Under the pieces are notes generated by a model. That model had not been told where the DNA came from. It searched no databases and saw only the letters and a program-made list of their open reading frames with translations. From Candidatus Auribacterota bacterium (GTDB lineage: Bacteria; Auribacterota; JAFGBW01), in contig JAFGBW010000048.1 of assembly GCA_016932965.1 (NCBI GenBank), forward strand, positions 1-34,033: a stretch of 34,033 nucleotides of DNA, written 5' to 3'. Shown piece by piece: positions 10,456 to 20,600 of this stretch. The position numbers were made by a program, and so were the translations under genes. How positions within the stretch are numbered: position 1 is the first letter of the stretch; the number at the start of each line of letters is the position of its first letter.

Positions 10456-12459
10456 ATGAAAATCGAAATCAATCCCATAAAAATATTTAACTGGCTGAAA
10501 ACACTTGTCATCGGAGGGGCCAGAAATCCCTTTGATGCAGGAATTTTTCAAAAAATTTCCCTCATTGCTTTTTTTGCCTGGGTCGGTTTGGGTGCAGACA
10601 GCCTTTCCTCATGCTGTTACGGTCCTGCCGAGGCATTCATTTCTTTAAAAAATCACCCTTATCTTTCTATTTTTGTCGCATTGGCTACGGCCTTTACCAT
10701 TTTTGTGATCAGCGCCAGTTATTCGCAGATCATAGAGTTGTTTCCCAGCGGCGGAGGAGGATATCTGGTGGCGAGCAAGCTGCTTTCCCCTACTTTCGGC
10801 ATGATATCCGGATGCGCTTTACTGATAGACTATGTGTTGACGATTGCGATCTCCATTGCCAGCGGAGCGGATGCATTATTCAGTTTTCTCCCCCCTGAAT
10901 GGATTCAATATAAACTGGCTTTTGCAGCCATCGGGGTGCTGATATTAATTTTGCTAAATCTGCGTGGGGTGAAAGAATCCGTCAGTATTTTAGCCCCTGT
11001 TTTTCTTATCTTTGTGCTGACTCACCTTTTTTTGATTCTTTACGCAGTCATCACCCATTTGTTGGACCTGCCCAAAGTCGCTGCCAATGTCACGTATGAC
11101 GTCACAAGTGCTTACTCGGAAATAGGCATCATCGGAATGTTTGTCCTGATATTACGGGCGTACAGCATGGGTGCTGGAACGTATACAGGAATCGAGGCGG
11201 TCAGTAATGCCATGTCGATTCTTCGAGAGCCCAGGGTGGAAACAGGAAAGCGAACCATGAAGTACATGGCCATTTCCTTGTCCGTTGCAGTGATCGGACT
11301 CATGTTTGCTTACTTTCTTTATGAGGTAGTTCCGTGTGAAGGAAAAACACTGAACGCGGTTGTTCTTGAAGCCATGACAGCGAATTGGGGTGAAAATATC
11401 AGCCGGATTTTTATTTCTGTTACCCTGATTTCTGAAGCGGCTATCCTGTTTGTTGCGGCGCAAACCGGTTTTCTGGGAGGTCCCAGGGTGTTGGCCAACA
11501 TGGCCTTGGACAAATGGTTTCCCACTCGTTTTGCCCTGCTGAGCGACAGGCTCATGACCAAGAACGGGATTTTTATGATGGGGATTTCCGCTTTGATACT
11601 GCTTTTCTTTACACGAGGTTCGGTTCAACTTCTGGTCGTGCTGTACAGTATCAGCGTGTTCATTACTTTTATTTTGTCTCAGCTTGGAATGGTCCGGCAC
11701 TGGTGGATAACCAGGGTGAAAGTGGAGCAATGGAAGAAAAAATTATTCATCAATGGCATTGGCTTGGTACTGACGATTTTTATTCTCATTTCAATGATCA
11801 TAGCCAAATTCCAGGAGGGGGGATGGATCACTCTTTTCATCACGGTCCTGCTTATTTTGGCTGTCGTAGTTATCAAGAATCATTATAAACGTGTGGCGAA
11901 AATGTTGGAGAGGCTTGATAGTCTGGTTCAGGTCTCAAAAACACCTGAAGGAGGAATCCCCGGCCGTCAAATTGAAGCTGCCGTTCCTGAATGTGAGCCA
12001 AAAGCAAAAACAGCGATATTGCTGGTCAATGGGTACAACGGATTGGGTCTTCATACTCTATTCAGTGTCATTCGTCTGTTCGGAAATACGTTTAAGAATT
12101 TTGTCTTTTTACAGGTTGGAGTCATTGATGCCGGGGTATTCAAAGGAGCGGCTGAACTGCAGCGTCTTCAAATCAAAGTAAAAAAAGAAGTCGACGCTTA
12201 TGTCAATTTTATGCGCAGCCACGGATATCCTTCAGAAGGGTATCTGGCCATTGGAACCGATGTGGTTGAAGAAACCGTCAAAATGGCCCCTCAAATCGTG
12301 GAGCGTTTCCCTCAAGCCATTTTTTTCGGAGGCCAGCTTATTTTTCAGGAATATTCCATCCTCTCCGCGTGGCTGGATAACTATCTTGTTTTTGCCATGC
12401 AGCGCCGTTTTTATTATCAGGGGGTTCCATTTGTGATTTTGCCTGTCCGGGTGATTTAA
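10456..12459 (+). CDS. APC-superfamily permease (KimA/YdaO-like)
   Basis: 667 aa with about 12 TM segments: AFFAWVGLGADSLSSCCYGPAEAF, PSGGGGYLVASKLLSP, plus a C-terminal soluble domain. Confidence 0.8.
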   Translation: MKIEINPIKIFNWLKTLVIGGARNPFDAGIFQKISLIAFFAWVGLGADSLSSCCYGPAEAFISLKNHPYLSIFVALATAFTIFVISASYSQIIELFPSGGGGYLVASKLLSPTFGMISGCALLIDYVLTIAISIASGADALFSFLPPEWIQYKLAFAAIGVLILILLNLRGVKESVSILAPVFLIFVLTHLFLILYAVITHLLDLPKVAANVTYDVTSAYSEIGIIGMFVLILRAYSMGAGTYTGIEAVSNAMSILREPRVETGKRTMKYMAISLSVAVIGLMFAYFLYEVVPCEGKTLNAVVLEAMTANWGENISRIFISVTLISEAAILFVAAQTGFLGGPRVLANMALDKWFPTRFALLSDRLMTKNGIFMMGISALILLFFTRGSVQLLVVLYSISVFITFILSQLGMVRHWWITRVKVEQWKKKLFINGIGLVLTIFILISMIIAKFQEGGWITLFITVLLILAVVVIKNHYKRVAKMLERLDSLVQVSKTPEGGIPGRQIEAAVPECEPKAKTAILLVNGYNGLGLHTLFSVIRLFGNTFKNFVFLQVGVIDAGVFKGAAELQRLQIKVKKEVDAYVNFMRSHGYPSEGYLAIGTDVVEETVKMAPQIVERFPQAIFFGGQLIFQEYSILSAWLDNYLVFAMQRRFYYQGVPFVILPVRVI

Positions 12460-12546
12460 TAAAAGGGAATTAAGAATTCGAAAAGAGATTTTTCAGCTCA
12501 TTATTGTAATGATTCATTCTCAATTCTTAATTAAGCAAAGCGAATC

Positions 12547-13554
12547 ATGTTCATAGACACAGCGAATGTTTTTATCAAGTCTGGCCACGGGGGGAGAGGA
12601 TGCCTGTCCTTTCACAGGGAGAAATACATGCCTAAAGGAGGGCCGGACGGCGGTGATGGAGGCAAAGGGGGCAGCGTTATTTTTATCGGCGATTCCGGTT
12701 TAAACACGCTTTCTAAATTCCGCTATTCCCCTAAACTCATTGCGGAAAACGGACAACCGGGTGAAGGCAATCAGTGTTCCGGGAAAAAGGGGAAAGATTG
12801 TAAAGTCACTGTTCCCTGCGGTACGCTGGTTAGGAATGCCCAAACCGGAGAACTCATATGTGATATATTGGCGCATGATGAAGAAGTGGTTGTGGCTGAA
12901 GGAGGGGACGGAGGACGTGGCAATCAGCATTTTGCGACCGCCAGAAATCAGTCTCCGCATCGTACAGAGCCAGGATGGCCGGGAGTCGGATTCAAAGCTG
13001 TGTTGGAATTGAAAGTCATGGCTGATGTGGGCCTTGTCGGGTTTCCAAATGCGGGGAAATCTTCTCTTTTGGCTGCTGTTTCAAAGGCCCATCCTAAAAT
13101 AGCGGATTATGCTTTCACCACACTTCATCCGAATTTAGGTGTCATCAATATGAGTGATTATAGGAGTATTGTGATGGCTGATATCCCCGGACTCATTGAA
13201 CATGCGTCGGAAGGCAAGGGACTAGGAATCCAGTTTTTAAAACATGTGGAACGGACCCGTGTGCTTTTATTTGTTATCGATGTTTCCTTTTATGCGTCGG
13301 TACCTCCCGGGGATGCATATCGTATCCTTTCAAAGGAAATTCATGAATTCGGTCATGACATCGAAGGTAAAAATAAGCTGATCGCTGCTAATAAAATGGA
13401 TCTGGATCCGGATAAGACTCAATTGAAGGATTTTCTCTCCCAACTTCCTGACCGGGAGCGAAAAAACGTTTTCCCTATTTCAGCTGCGACAAAACAAGGG
13501 TTGAAGCCTCTCATCCAAGCCCTGGATAAATTGCTGTTTGCGGTGCCTGAATGA
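12547..13554 (+). CDS. obg: Obg-family GTPase
   Basis: 335 aa: glycine-rich Obg fold (FIKSGHGGRGCLSFHREKYMPKGGPDGGDGGKGG), G1 GFPNAGKSSLL, G3 DIPGLIEHASEGKGLG, G4 NKMD. Confidence 0.97.
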   Translation: MFIDTANVFIKSGHGGRGCLSFHREKYMPKGGPDGGDGGKGGSVIFIGDSGLNTLSKFRYSPKLIAENGQPGEGNQCSGKKGKDCKVTVPCGTLVRNAQTGELICDILAHDEEVVVAEGGDGGRGNQHFATARNQSPHRTEPGWPGVGFKAVLELKVMADVGLVGFPNAGKSSLLAAVSKAHPKIADYAFTTLHPNLGVINMSDYRSIVMADIPGLIEHASEGKGLGIQFLKHVERTRVLLFVIDVSFYASVPPGDAYRILSKEIHEFGHDIEGKNKLIAANKMDLDPDKTQLKDFLSQLPDRERKNVFPISAATKQGLKPLIQALDKLLFAVPE

Positions 13555-14894
13555 CTCATTCTGTGTCTGATGAAAGACTTCAAATCAGAAATGCCAGAAA
13601 AAATTTCATTGCCATGGCAGCGACCTATTTCTGCAGCGTCTTCAATGATAATTTTTTTAAACAATCTGTGCTTTTACTGGCCGTAAGCGCAGGAAGAAAT
13701 GATGCTCAAGGTTTAGCCACCATGATTTTTACTCTGCCATACCTGATCGTAACGGCTCCGGCTGGATGGCTTGCAGACCGCTTTTCCAAGAGGAATGTGG
13801 TTATCTGTGTGAAAGTACTTGAACTCATCGCCATGATTATAGGAGCGTTGGGAATGCTTTTATTGAAACCCGGCGATTCGTTGTCCTCTTTCAGCTGGCT
13901 TCTGATTTTAACCATGCTGGCACTCATGGGAATCCATGCTTCTCTTTTCAGCCCGTCTTTAAACGGATCCATCCCGGAGCTTTATCCTGAATCATACGTG
14001 ACCCAGGCTAACGGGATTGTGAAGCTGGTTTGTACATTGGCGATCTTATGCGGCATTGCTTTAGCCGGATTTGCATTGGATTCTCAATCAACGTCCGCAA
14101 TCATCACATGGTTTCAGCATATTTTTCCTGCACCTGTAGGACAGTGCGTGGTGGCATTGACTGTTTTGAGCGTGGCGGTTTTTGGTTTGCTTGTGAGTTT
14201 TGGTGTCCCTAAAAGAAAAGCAGCCGGAACCCGGGATTCTTTTCCCTGGTTCGGTCCTGTCAATACGGTCCGGGATCTTTTGAAAATACGCGAAGATAGT
14301 TTACTGCATATCAGCGTCTGGGCTAATACCTTTTTCTGGTTTATGGGATCCCTCATGGTTCTTATAATCAATGAAATGGGGCCGATGCAATTCAATCTGA
14401 ATAAAACCTCCACCAGTGTTCTGGTGGTGGCTGAAATGCTGGGAGTGGGTGTCGGGGCGCTTTTGGCTGCCCGTTTCGCCAAAGGAGAAAAATGGTACCG
14501 GGTCCTGCTTCCCACCCTTTTCATGATGACGCTTTTTTTATTACTCATGTCCTGTATTATTTATATGCCTTCGTTTAAGTTCCGGGAGTTTTCATTCCAG
14601 GTTATGGTTCTTTTTTTGTTGCTGGTTTTGTTTGGCGTTTGCAGCGGATTATATCTGATCCCCCTGGAATCCTTTATTCAGATTCGCCCTTCAGCGGATC
14701 AGAAGGGAAAAGTGATAGCGGCATCCAATTTTGCCGCATTGATGGGTGTTTTTGTTGCCGGACCCCTGTATTGGATTCTGGCCAAATTGAACTTAAAGCC
14801 CACGCAGAGTTTCATGGTTTTGGCGGGTATCTCCGGTCTTTATGGGTGGAAACTTTTTTTATCTTTGAAACGGGCCGGGCTTACCCATAAATAG
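13551..14894 (+). CDS. MFS transporter (LplT-like)
   Basis: 447 aa, ~12 TM: FNDNFFKQSVLLLAV...LPYLIVTAPAGWLADRFSKRNVVI. Starts in an ATGA overlap with obg. Confidence 0.8.
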   Translation: MTHSVSDERLQIRNARKNFIAMAATYFCSVFNDNFFKQSVLLLAVSAGRNDAQGLATMIFTLPYLIVTAPAGWLADRFSKRNVVICVKVLELIAMIIGALGMLLLKPGDSLSSFSWLLILTMLALMGIHASLFSPSLNGSIPELYPESYVTQANGIVKLVCTLAILCGIALAGFALDSQSTSAIITWFQHIFPAPVGQCVVALTVLSVAVFGLLVSFGVPKRKAAGTRDSFPWFGPVNTVRDLLKIREDSLLHISVWANTFFWFMGSLMVLIINEMGPMQFNLNKTSTSVLVVAEMLGVGVGALLAARFAKGEKWYRVLLPTLFMMTLFLLLMSCIIYMPSFKFREFSFQVMVLFLLLVLFGVCSGLYLIPLESFIQIRPSADQKGKVIAASNFAALMGVFVAGPLYWILAKLNLKPTQSFMVLAGISGLYGWKLFLSLKRAGLTHK

Positions 14895-15047
14895 GCCTAG
14901 GTGCCAGGATGTGATATGGGAAATCATTACCAAGATAACGGCGTGTCATAGCCGCAATCCAATCAGTGGATTGATCATGCCAGGGATGAGGAGCTTGAAA
15001 TTTTTTTATGTCCTATAGTCCATTTCAGTGTTAATTTTATATCCACC

Positions 15048-16223
15048 ATGAATCCGAAAACAAAACTGACTTTCATTTGTCCGAGATACCTTACCGTTCA
15101 AGCGGGTGGAGCCGAGACTTATTGCCGGATGCTGGCTGAAAAATGCGCCCAATCCGGATATGCGGTTGAGCTCCTGGCTTCCTGTGCGACGGACCCTCAA
15201 ACTTGGAAAAATGAAGGTAAGGAACGGGCTTTTGAAAAGAGAGACGTTTCAGTCAGGCTTTTCCAGGCCAATACCAGGAAGAACCCTTCCCGTTTCCATG
15301 AACTGGAAGTAAGAATCGCTGAAGGGGACACGCTTTCTCAAGAGGAGGAGGCTGTCTGGCTGGAAAACAGCCTCAATTCTGATTCCATGATGGAATACAT
15401 CCAAAACAGCCAATCTGATTATTTTATTTTCATGCCGTATCTTTTCGGGATCATCATCAACGGTGTGAAAATTCATCCTGAAAAATCCGTTTTGATCCCG
15501 TGTCTTCATCCTGAAAATTTTTCCCGTCTTGATTGTATAAGAAATCTTTTTAAACAGGTTCCAAAAATACTTTTCAATTCCCCTCCGGAAATGGAACTGG
15601 CTCAGGAGCTTTATAATCTGCCGGATGAGAAATGTTTTTTTGTGTCTGTTGGATTTGACGGGGCTCTTGCCCACGACCCGGACAGGTTCAGGAAGAAATA
15701 CGGATTGAAGAGGCCCTTTATCACTTATGCCGGCCGGAGAGAAGGCGGTAAGAATTTCCCTCTGCTTTTGGAGATGGTACGGCTATATCAAAAGATGTAT
15801 CCGCATACTTTGGATTTTGTCACATTCGGATCAGGTCATGTGGAAATGCTTTCACAAGACCAGGGCCGGATTCATGATTTGGGATTTCTTTCCGAGGAGG
15901 ATAAATTCGATTGTTACAGCGGTGCGCTTTTTAACTGCCAGCCTTCCAGAAATGAATCCTTTTCCATCATCATCATGGAAAGCTGGCTTTGTGAGGTCCC
16001 GGTTTTAGTCAGTCAACATGGAGCAGTCACTTCTTACTGGACCCGGCTTTCAAAAGGCGGTTTTATTTTCAACGATTATTTCGAATTCGAACAAATCCTT
16101 GTGTACGGGCTTTCTCATCCTGATAGGCTGAAAGAAATGGGCAAGAATGGGAAAATTTTCGTAGAAAATAATTTCACCTGGAAGATCATCCTGGGCCGGT
16201 TCCGGGAAGCTTTGGGAATCTGA
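15048..16223 (+). CDS. Family 4 glycosyltransferase
   Basis: 391 aa: YLTVQAGGAETYCRMLAEKC, FITYAGRREGGKNFPLLLEMVRLY, CQPSRNESFSIIIMESWLCEVPVLVSQHGAV. Confidence 0.85.
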   Translation: MNPKTKLTFICPRYLTVQAGGAETYCRMLAEKCAQSGYAVELLASCATDPQTWKNEGKERAFEKRDVSVRLFQANTRKNPSRFHELEVRIAEGDTLSQEEEAVWLENSLNSDSMMEYIQNSQSDYFIFMPYLFGIIINGVKIHPEKSVLIPCLHPENFSRLDCIRNLFKQVPKILFNSPPEMELAQELYNLPDEKCFFVSVGFDGALAHDPDRFRKKYGLKRPFITYAGRREGGKNFPLLLEMVRLYQKMYPHTLDFVTFGSGHVEMLSQDQGRIHDLGFLSEEDKFDCYSGALFNCQPSRNESFSIIIMESWLCEVPVLVSQHGAVTSYWTRLSKGGFIFNDYFEFEQILVYGLSHPDRLKEMGKNGKIFVENNFTWKIILGRFREALGI

Positions 16224-16381
16224 ATTCGTCCGTCTTAAGACCCCCTTTATTTACACTGGTGTTAGGCCGTTTTATGGGCACCAATCTTTATCATCCTGTT
16301 TTAGCCGGCTTTCTTGATGTATCAACAATCGTTTCCATTTTTCTCTTGTTATGATCAGGGCATTAAAAATCACAAGCCATC

Positions 16382-16410
16382 TTGACTTTTTATTAGTTTT
16401 GGAGTAATAA
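16382..16410 (+). promoter_or_regulatory. Candidate sigma70-type promoter (TTGACT-17 nt-TAATAA) upstream of the tandem decarboxylase
   Basis: Direct reading of the sequence; AT-rich context. Confidence 0.35.
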
Positions 16411-16451
16411 AATATAACGAAAAGGATTAACATAATAAATAGTATAGCAAT

Positions 16452-19400
16452 ATGTTAAAACACTTAATACTAGTCATTTTCTTGTTTTATTTTGATGAGG
16501 AACCGTGTGTTAAAAAGCAGGTCCCCATCATTCAGAAGATATTCGGCTCAGATATAGATGCGGTTTCTTTTTGTTACGATTCCCTTGCCCCGCGCTCAAG
16601 GATAAAAGAACTTCCCAGCCATTCACGTTTTACTGCTGAAGAGTTGAAGGCGCATCAGGAAACTCCTATTGTGAATGCCATTCAGGAGAAAGCAAGGAAT
16701 GCTGTAGCCAGGTATTGCACTCCAGGCCATATGGGGGTACTTTATCCCGGAATAACAGCAGGGCTGCTTAAAGCGATTGAACCGGTACTGGCTTATGATT
16801 TTTCTGTTTCTATACAACATGCGGATGATCTGGTGCATCCGTCCACGTATATTCGCAGATCTGAGAAATTAATGGCGAATGCCTTTGGCGCGGACCGTTC
16901 TTCGATGCTGACCGGTGAAAGGAATCAGGCCAATCAGCTGGCTATGCGTAGCTATCTGCATGAGGGAGATGAGGTTCTGGTAGGGGGGATTGAAGTCGGG
17001 ACCATGATTTTGGATGGATTGGCGGAATTAAATGTCCGGCCGACACTGATCCCGACACCAAGAGATGCGGACGGGAAGCTCACTTTGAGTCCTGATGCCC
17101 AGACCATCATAGACATGATCGAACAGGCTGCAGTAAAAGCCAGAGAGACCCTGAAGCATTTAAAGAAGGAAAGAAAACACGTGATCCCTCTTACCGGATA
17201 CAAGGCTTTCATGCCCCGCGCTCTTATTTTATGTCAGCCTTCTTCTTATGGAACGGCCATAGTGGGACTGAAAAAAATCGTTCAAAAAGCTCATGAACAT
17301 GGGATGGTCGTCCATATTCAGGAAAGGGGAACCCCTTATCATTTTCATGATGATTTTCCTGAATCCGGAGTTGATGCCGGAGCCGATTTTGTTGTCCAGC
17401 CTTTTAGCGGGATCGTTCCCGGTTTTTTACAGGCCAGCGTGATACACCGGAATTTGAAATTTCTGTTCGAAGAAGATGCCTGGGCCACATTCAACCATAT
17501 TGTGGAGGTCACTGAATTGAGCGGGAATAAGTTGAGAGCCGCCAACAGGTATTTTAAGAACACATTAAAAATGTTTGATGAAATCAGTCGTCTGGAAAAA
17601 GATATCTCTGAAGTAGACCATGCAGGGGAAATAGCCAGAGTGACAGAAAGGATAAAGAATACAATGGATCGGATTGTCGGTTTGGTACCGGAGTCCGACC
17701 AGGGTTGGGTGCACTCTTCATTAAACGAGCTGTTTTCTTTTCAGGGTAAATCCGAGCAGATATTCAACCAGATAAAAGCCAGTTTTGTGTCCACCAGTTT
17801 TTCTTATGTTTCTCTGTGTGTCATGGATGATATCCGGAAATCGCTTGTGATGAACGGAAATAAATTTTTACAGGATGTCTTGGAAACCCGGAATCATTCG
17901 ATCAAGGTATTCAACCAGACTCTCATACAGGAGGTCCAAACCAGTTGTCAAACCGAATGGAGATCAAGCCTGACAAGTGAACCTACGCTATCTGAATTGG
18001 ACCGGGCTCAGAAAATAGCTGGAATAAAGCTTCATCCTGAAACTGCTCAAACAACAGGGTCGGATCCTTTCAAAATCAGCATCCGTTTTAATCAAAATCC
18101 AAACGGCTGGACAGCAAGAGCCATGCAGGAACGGCTCAAAAGGGATCCACAATGGAGAGTGATCGTGCAGGGGGCGAATCTTTCAACTTTGGCTTGTATC
18201 ATCAATCCTAGATATGCCTTGACAGATGAGATTCCTGATGTCATGAAACATATCATCCATATTACCCTGACTGAGAAGCCTACGAGTATTTTTATGGGTA
18301 AACCTGATGAGGCAGTGCTTCAAACACTTGTTCAGATACCTGGTTATGAAGAAAGGGTGATAGACGCTATTCCGTCCCCGGAAAAAAGACAGATGGCCAT
18401 GACTAATTTCGAAACCAATCTTCATTGGGATCATGTAGTACGTCTTTCCTGTTCAAAACTCATAGAGGAACCAGACCCTGATACTCGTTTTGTCTTAGCT
18501 GAAGACGTCATCATTCCTTATTTAGGAACCAATGCCATTTTCTTGCGCGGAACTGTTGTTGATGTATCCTTCAGAGGGTTTTTGAAAACCCTTTCCCAGG
18601 AAAGCGTGGATTATGTTTCTTATTTTAATATTTCCGGAATGTATCGCCGGGCGGGGAGAGAACCTTCGATGATGGTCATTCCACAGAAGAAAGAGGGGGA
18701 TAAATGGAAAACCGATGAGGCTTTTTCCGGAGGAGAGGGGCATGATCAATCTCTTCCTGAGATTGAAGAGAGATTGAAACCGGGAACAGAGGCCTATAGA
18801 AGGGCCCAACTGGAAGAACCGACGATCAGTCATTATCTGGAACAGGCGAAACTTTTTTCGCAAGATAAACGGACTACAGACCTGTATATGCCTGTCGCAG
18901 AGGCAGGTATTCCTTCCTATTTTGATTCCCCTTTTTTACAGAAGTTGAGTGAGCCAGTGACATACGATATGCCGTATAATTTTGATCCGCAGATCCCTTT
19001 TTTTATTGAAAAATCCCGTAAAGCACTGGCCAGATTAGTCGGTGCTGCGGATGCCTATTTTGTTCCGCAAGGGAGCACTCAATCCAATCAAATTGTCATG
19101 CAGTCTTATTTAAGATCAGGGGACAGGGTCATGCTGACCAGTAATTATCATCGTTCCATCGCCGGAGTGTTGAGCACGTTTAATTTGAAACCACCGATTT
19201 TGATCGATACGAAAAAGACAACGATCGAGGAAGGTTTTGTGGATGTCGGAGCCTCCTCTGAAGACATGATCTCAGCCATCCGTCAGGAGGTGGAACAGTC
19301 AAAAATCATGGCCCGCAGGGCAGGGGATGAAACAAATTATCAGGCGTTCATGCCCCGGGCCATTATCATCACAGCCCCTACTTATTATGGTTCCAGTCCT

Positions 19401-20600
19401 GATAAGTTGAAGGAAGTCATTGACGAGGCTCATGCGCACGGAATGCTCGTTCATGTGGATGAAGCCTGGGGATCGCATCTTCCGTTTCATCATGACTTTC
19501 CTTCCTCGGCTGTTGAATTAGGAGCGGATTATGTGGTGACTTCTTTTCATAAAACTGTACTGGGACTTCAGCAGTCATCGGTGGCTTATGTCAGTGCCCA
19601 AAGACGTTTTCATTCGGAGGAGGAGAGGATCCGTTTTGAATGGAAAATGCGCAAAGAGGTGCAGACATTGACTTCTTTATATCCCAACCTGCTGATGATC
19701 GGCGCTATTGATGCAGTCCGAAAATTTATAGCCGGCCAATATGCTCTTAAAGATTCCGGTATTTTTCATGACATCATAAGAATCCGTAAGCAAGCGGTTG
19801 ATGGATCTCTTGAAGGCCTGACTGAGGCAGGTATCAAGTTATTGGATTGCAACCAATTGGCGATGGGCGAAGATGGGATGGTCACAAGAAATATTCATGC
19901 GCCCCCAGAAAAAAGGCCTTTCAGACAGGATCCTTCCAAACTGGTTTTAAATTTCAAAGGGGCCGTCAATGAATGGAATGCTATTCTTGTGGCAAAAATT
20001 CTGGAAAGCGAAGGCTATATTCTTGAATTGGTGGACCCCTTTAATATTGTTTTGCTGCTGCCGTTAAATATCGTGACCCATGAACAGAAACTTTACGGTC
20101 TCCTGAAAATAATCACTGAACTTGTTATAAACCGATCCCCTTCTGATTTTATAGAAACCGGAATATTGCATGCGGAGGACCTGACCAAATTTCAATTTGT
20201 ATCCGAGGCTTTTTCCGCATTGAATAGAATGAAATTACAGCAAGTCATGAGTCCCCATGAAGTGCTTCAATCTATCATCCGGCCGGAGTTGATGCCTCCA
20301 GGCATTCAATATAAATATCTCCCTCTTTCAAAAACGTTTCCGAAGAGTGACAAGCGGTACATCCTGACAGAACAGGTCCTTTTGTATCCTCCGGGAGCAC
20401 CGGGGACTTTTTTACCTGGATTTGAAATCACTTCCGGATTCATCAATGCGGTTTCGAGTATATCCAAAGCAGGTATTGTGATGCATGGAGTGGAAAAGAA
20501 TCAAGGGGAACCCTATGTATGGGTGCTGGAAATCGAAGGCGAACCGTGTTTAGTGGATGCCATAGGGCCTGTTTTCAGAGGAACCGGGAGGTCTTCATGA
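16452..20600 (+). CDS. Tandem Orn/Lys/Arg decarboxylase-like fold-type-I PLP protein; N-terminal half lacks catalytic motifs, C-terminal half keeps SFHKT
   Basis: Two aligned repeats: 'YKAFMPRALILCQPSSYG...AHEHGMVVHIQERGTPYHFHDDFPESGVDAGADFVVQPFSGIVPG' and 'YQAFMPRAIIITAPTYYG...AHAHGMLVHVDEAWGSHLPFHHDFPSSAVELGADYVVTSFHKTVLG'. Start codon uncertain. Confidence 0.85.
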   Translation: MLKHLILVIFLFYFDEEPCVKKQVPIIQKIFGSDIDAVSFCYDSLAPRSRIKELPSHSRFTAEELKAHQETPIVNAIQEKARNAVARYCTPGHMGVLYPGITAGLLKAIEPVLAYDFSVSIQHADDLVHPSTYIRRSEKLMANAFGADRSSMLTGERNQANQLAMRSYLHEGDEVLVGGIEVGTMILDGLAELNVRPTLIPTPRDADGKLTLSPDAQTIIDMIEQAAVKARETLKHLKKERKHVIPLTGYKAFMPRALILCQPSSYGTAIVGLKKIVQKAHEHGMVVHIQERGTPYHFHDDFPESGVDAGADFVVQPFSGIVPGFLQASVIHRNLKFLFEEDAWATFNHIVEVTELSGNKLRAANRYFKNTLKMFDEISRLEKDISEVDHAGEIARVTERIKNTMDRIVGLVPESDQGWVHSSLNELFSFQGKSEQIFNQIKASFVSTSFSYVSLCVMDDIRKSLVMNGNKFLQDVLETRNHSIKVFNQTLIQEVQTSCQTEWRSSLTSEPTLSELDRAQKIAGIKLHPETAQTTGSDPFKISIRFNQNPNGWTARAMQERLKRDPQWRVIVQGANLSTLACIINPRYALTDEIPDVMKHIIHITLTEKPTSIFMGKPDEAVLQTLVQIPGYEERVIDAIPSPEKRQMAMTNFETNLHWDHVVRLSCSKLIEEPDPDTRFVLAEDVIIPYLGTNAIFLRGTVVDVSFRGFLKTLSQESVDYVSYFNISGMYRRAGREPSMMVIPQKKEGDKWKTDEAFSGGEGHDQSLPEIEERLKPGTEAYRRAQLEEPTISHYLEQAKLFSQDKRTTDLYMPVAEAGIPSYFDSPFLQKLSEPVTYDMPYNFDPQIPFFIEKSRKALARLVGAADAYFVPQGSTQSNQIVMQSYLRSGDRVMLTSNYHRSIAGVLSTFNLKPPILIDTKKTTIEEGFVDVGASSEDMISAIRQEVEQSKIMARRAGDETNYQAFMPRAIIITAPTYYGSSPDKLKEVIDEAHAHGMLVHVDEAWGSHLPFHHDFPSSAVELGADYVVTSFHKTVLGLQQSSVAYVSAQRRFHSEEERIRFEWKMRKEVQTLTSLYPNLLMIGAIDAVRKFIAGQYALKDSGIFHDIIRIRKQAVDGSLEGLTEAGIKLLDCNQLAMGEDGMVTRNIHAPPEKRPFRQDPSKLVLNFKGAVNEWNAILVAKILESEGYILELVDPFNIVLLLPLNIVTHEQKLYGLLKIITELVINRSPSDFIETGILHAEDLTKFQFVSEAFSALNRMKLQQVMSPHEVLQSIIRPELMPPGIQYKYLPLSKTFPKSDKRYILTEQVLLYPPGAPGTFLPGFEITSGFINAVSSISKAGIVMHGVEKNQGEPYVWVLEIEGEPCLVDAIGPVFRGTGRSS

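Noticed and set aside
11152-11730. 192-aa minus-strand ORF antisense to the APC permease
   Set aside because: Antisense to a strong coding sequence; no recognisable motif or start context.
14955-14973. CAATCCA-atcag-TGGATTG hairpin as a terminator for the MFS gene
   Set aside because: Short stem with no following T-run; insufficient support.
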